Positions 53,662 through 55,116 of a stretch of 55,116 bases of DNA are shown one piece after another. The stretch covers positions 1-55,116 of the forward strand of contig JAHHHB010000038.1 of assembly GCA_019359545.1 (NCBI GenBank). Direction: 5' to 3'. The position numbers and the translations under genes were made by a program. The stretch is from Desmonostoc geniculatum HA4340-LM1. GTDB lineage: Bacteria; Cyanobacteriota; Cyanobacteriia; Cyanobacteriales; Nostocaceae. Every line of letters begins with the position of its first letter. Position 1 is the first letter of the stretch. A model generated the notes under the pieces. That model did no database searches, was not told the DNA's origin, and saw only the letters and a program-made list of their open reading frames with translations.

Positions 53662-54582
53662 TCATTCTGCCCCTAAGATACTAGCAAGCAAAGCCTTTTG
53701 GGCGTGGAGGCGATTTTCGGCCTCTTCCCAAACTCGTGATTGAGAACCTTCAATAACTGCCTCGGTAATTTCTTCACCACGATGGGCTGGTAAGCAGTGT
53801 AAAACAATTGCCTCCGGGTCAGCAAGGCTCAATAACTGCTCGGAAATTTGGTAAGGTTGGAAAATAGGCAGCCGGTTATCAGCTTCTGCTTCTTGTCCCA
53901 TACTTGCCCAAACATCAGTATAAAGTACAGCAGATCCTTTGGCGGCTAATTCTGGGTCATGAGTGAGCAGGACTTCAGTTTTATTATTAGCGATCGCTCT
54001 TGCTTGTTCTACAATTTTAGAATCTGGCTCAAATCCTTTAGGAGTGGCAATTCTGACATTCATTCCCACCAAAGCACAGCCTAACATCAGAGAATTAGCT
54101 ACATTATTTCCATCACCCACGTAGGTTAAAGTTAACCCAGCAAGAGTGCCAAAAGCTTCTTGAATCGTCAATAAATCAGCTAATATCTGACAGGGATGTT
54201 CTGCATCAGTAAGCGCATTAATCACCGGAATCTTCGCATAGTTAGCAAAAGTTTCCAAATCCTGCTGTGCAAAAGTCCGAATTGCCAAAATATCCAGATA
54301 TCTATCTAAGACTCGCGCCGTATCTTGTAAAGGTTCCCCGCGACTAACTTGAGTGACATTGGGGTTAAGATCGATTACCTGCCCACCAAGTTGATACATC
54401 GCCACAGTAAAACTTACCCGCGTGCGAGTTGAAGCTTTAGAGAACAACAACCCTAAGACTTTATTACACTGCAACTTCAGCTGTTTGGTTTTAAGTTGAG
54501 TTGCCAATTGCAGAAGTTCTTGAAGTTCGGTTGGACTGATGTCCGCCAAACTTAATAAATCTCGTCCGTTCAAAGCTGTCAT
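53662..54582 (-). CDS. argF: ornithine carbamoyltransferase
   Basis: A 306-residue enzyme that joins carbamoyl phosphate and ornithine to make citrulline in arginine synthesis. Family motifs are FSKASTRTRVSF (carbamoyl phosphate), HPCQILAD, TYVGDGNNVANSL, DVWASMGQEAE and HCLPAHRGEEI (ornithine). I start at ATG 54582 (MTALNGRDLLSL), since the 19 residues upstream in the longer frame are not typical. The gap to lexA is about 220 bp with a palindromic repeat (about 53632-53653). Confidence 0.95.
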   Translation of the reverse strand: MTALNGRDLLSLADISPTELQELLQLATQLKTKQLKLQCNKVLGLLFSKASTRTRVSFTVAMYQLGGQVIDLNPNVTQVSRGEPLQDTARVLDRYLDILAIRTFAQQDLETFANYAKIPVINALTDAEHPCQILADLLTIQEAFGTLAGLTLTYVGDGNNVANSLMLGCALVGMNVRIATPKGFEPDSKIVEQARAIANNKTEVLLTHDPELAAKGSAVLYTDVWASMGQEAEADNRLPIFQPYQISEQLLSLADPEAIVLHCLPAHRGEEITEAVIEGSQSRVWEEAENRLHAQKALLASILGAE

Positions 54583-54964
54583 GGTTCTGATGTGTAAAGA
54601 ACAATTATATAATTCTGTTTCTTTACCCAGCCGTGTCAAAAAAGTAGAATTTTAGAACTGTACCAGATATTTTGGCGTCCAGCCCAGGATTTGAGTTAAC
54701 TTTTGCTATGAATATTAATTTACCAACTTTATTCGTGATTACGATCGCTGATTTTTCAGATCGGAGTTAGGAGTTAGGAGTTAGGGGTTGGGAGTTTGGA
54801 GTGAAATTCTATTACAATCTCCTCATCTCCCTCATCTCCCCATTTTCCAGACAAATATTTTTTAGCGATCGTCACTGGACAAATAGTTTTATTATGGTAA
54901 AATTAGAAATTGTGGTTGCTAATCGAGAGCGATACCTACGGTGGGCTACGCCTACGCCAAACTT
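54583..54964. other. spacer between argF and tRNA-Thr, repeats only
   Basis: Contains GGAGTTAGGAGTTAGG heptamer repeats (about 54764-54800), a CTCATCTCCCTCATC run, and GGTGGGCTACGCCTACGCC, a common dispersed repeat, just before the tRNA. No gene seen. Confidence 0.5.
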
Positions 54965-55036
54965 GCCAGCATAGCACAGTGGTAGTGCATCCGACTTGTA
55001 ATCGGAAGGTCGTCGGTTCAAATCCGACTGCTGGCT
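54965..55036 (+). tRNA. tRNA-Thr(UGU)
   Basis: A 72-nt cloverleaf: acceptor arms GCCAGCA (54965-54971) and TGCTGGC (55029-55035), discriminator T, D arm GCAC-AGTGGTA-GTGC, anticodon stem TCCGA/TCGGA around loop CTTGTAA with anticodon TGT, and T arm GTCGG-TTCAAAT-CCGAC. No CCA is encoded. Confidence 0.97.
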
Positions 55037-55043
55037 TTAATCA

Positions 55044-55076
55044 AAAACCCCTATTTTCAGGGGTTTTCGCTTTTTT
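55044..55076 (+). terminator. intrinsic terminator after tRNA-Thr
   Basis: AAAACCCCT (55044-55052) and AGGGGTTTT (55059-55067) form a 9-bp stem with a 6-nt loop, followed by CGC and a run of six T (55071-55076). Confidence 0.85.
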
Positions 55077-55116
55077 GACATACTGCGTTTCTACGATTTA
55101 CCACATTAATATTGTG

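Noticed and set aside
33349..55036. Integrative element using tRNA-Thr as attachment site for the dnd island
   Set aside because: No integrase gene and no direct repeat of the tRNA 3' end was found near 33.4 kb; argF and lexA lie between the island and the tRNA.

Overview
The window is cyanobacterial chromosome, most likely from a filamentous heterocystous-type (Nostocales) strain. Direct support: many copies of the octamer GCGATCGC (HIP1), heptanucleotide tandem repeats of the CCCCA(A/G)T and (A)AATGAC types between genes, oxygenic-photosynthesis genes (psbU, btpA), and several cyanobacteria-specific families (DUF512 oxidoreductase, DUF3120, DUF3370). The genus is not decided by the sequence.

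Layout. 1-57 is the 5' end of an IS701-like transposase gene that runs off the left edge, followed by a strongly hairpinned unannotated stretch (about 150-335). 480-18657 is mostly housekeeping: aldo/keto reductase, Uma2 nuclease-fold protein, DEAD-box RNA helicase, rimO, a second possibly structured RNA (about 5785-6010), btpA, VKOR-thioredoxin fusion, a CHASE2-PAS-GGDEF diguanylate cyclase, a small secreted peptide, nadB, psbU, DUF3120, uppP and the DUF512 protein. 19599-33348 carries two tandem MscS channels, a GHL10-type glycosidase-like protein, a histidine kinase without its phosphoacceptor domain plus an EAL response regulator, a PQQ-type sugar dehydrogenase lipoprotein, a cupin, a HEAT-repeat protein, a GNAT enzyme, two small membrane proteins and an AmpG-like permease. 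52835-55036 returns to housekeeping: lexA with a perfect SOS box, argF and tRNA-Thr(UGU).

The special region is 33.7-52.7 kb, a dispersed DNA-phosphorothioation (dnd) island. On the minus strand it has dndC, then a PfkB kinase, dndD, a MazF-like toxin, dndE and a phosphorothioation-associated methyltransferase. dndB diverges from dndC over a shared 140-bp promoter region. dndB converges with an HNH nuclease whose N-terminal half resembles the sulfur-binding domain of ScoMcrA-type enzymes, next to a dnd-associated protein 4 homologue. Further along are two Uma2 proteins, a broken SLH-DUF3370 gene, a second DndD-like ATPase with a CxC hook and a tiny translationally coupled partner (not previously called because of its 57-aa length), and a DEAH helicase resembling the dnd-linked restriction enzyme family. 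dndA (cysteine desulfurase) and dndFGH are absent, so sulfur must come from a desulfurase elsewhere and restriction must use the non-canonical components.

The window is also rich in small non-autonomous mobile elements. The clearest case is a 112-bp MITE with a TA target duplication that splits one SLH-DUF3370 gene into two open frames; removing the element and one TA restores a continuous 632-codon frame. No database search was possible: family names rest on recognised motifs and remembered family features.
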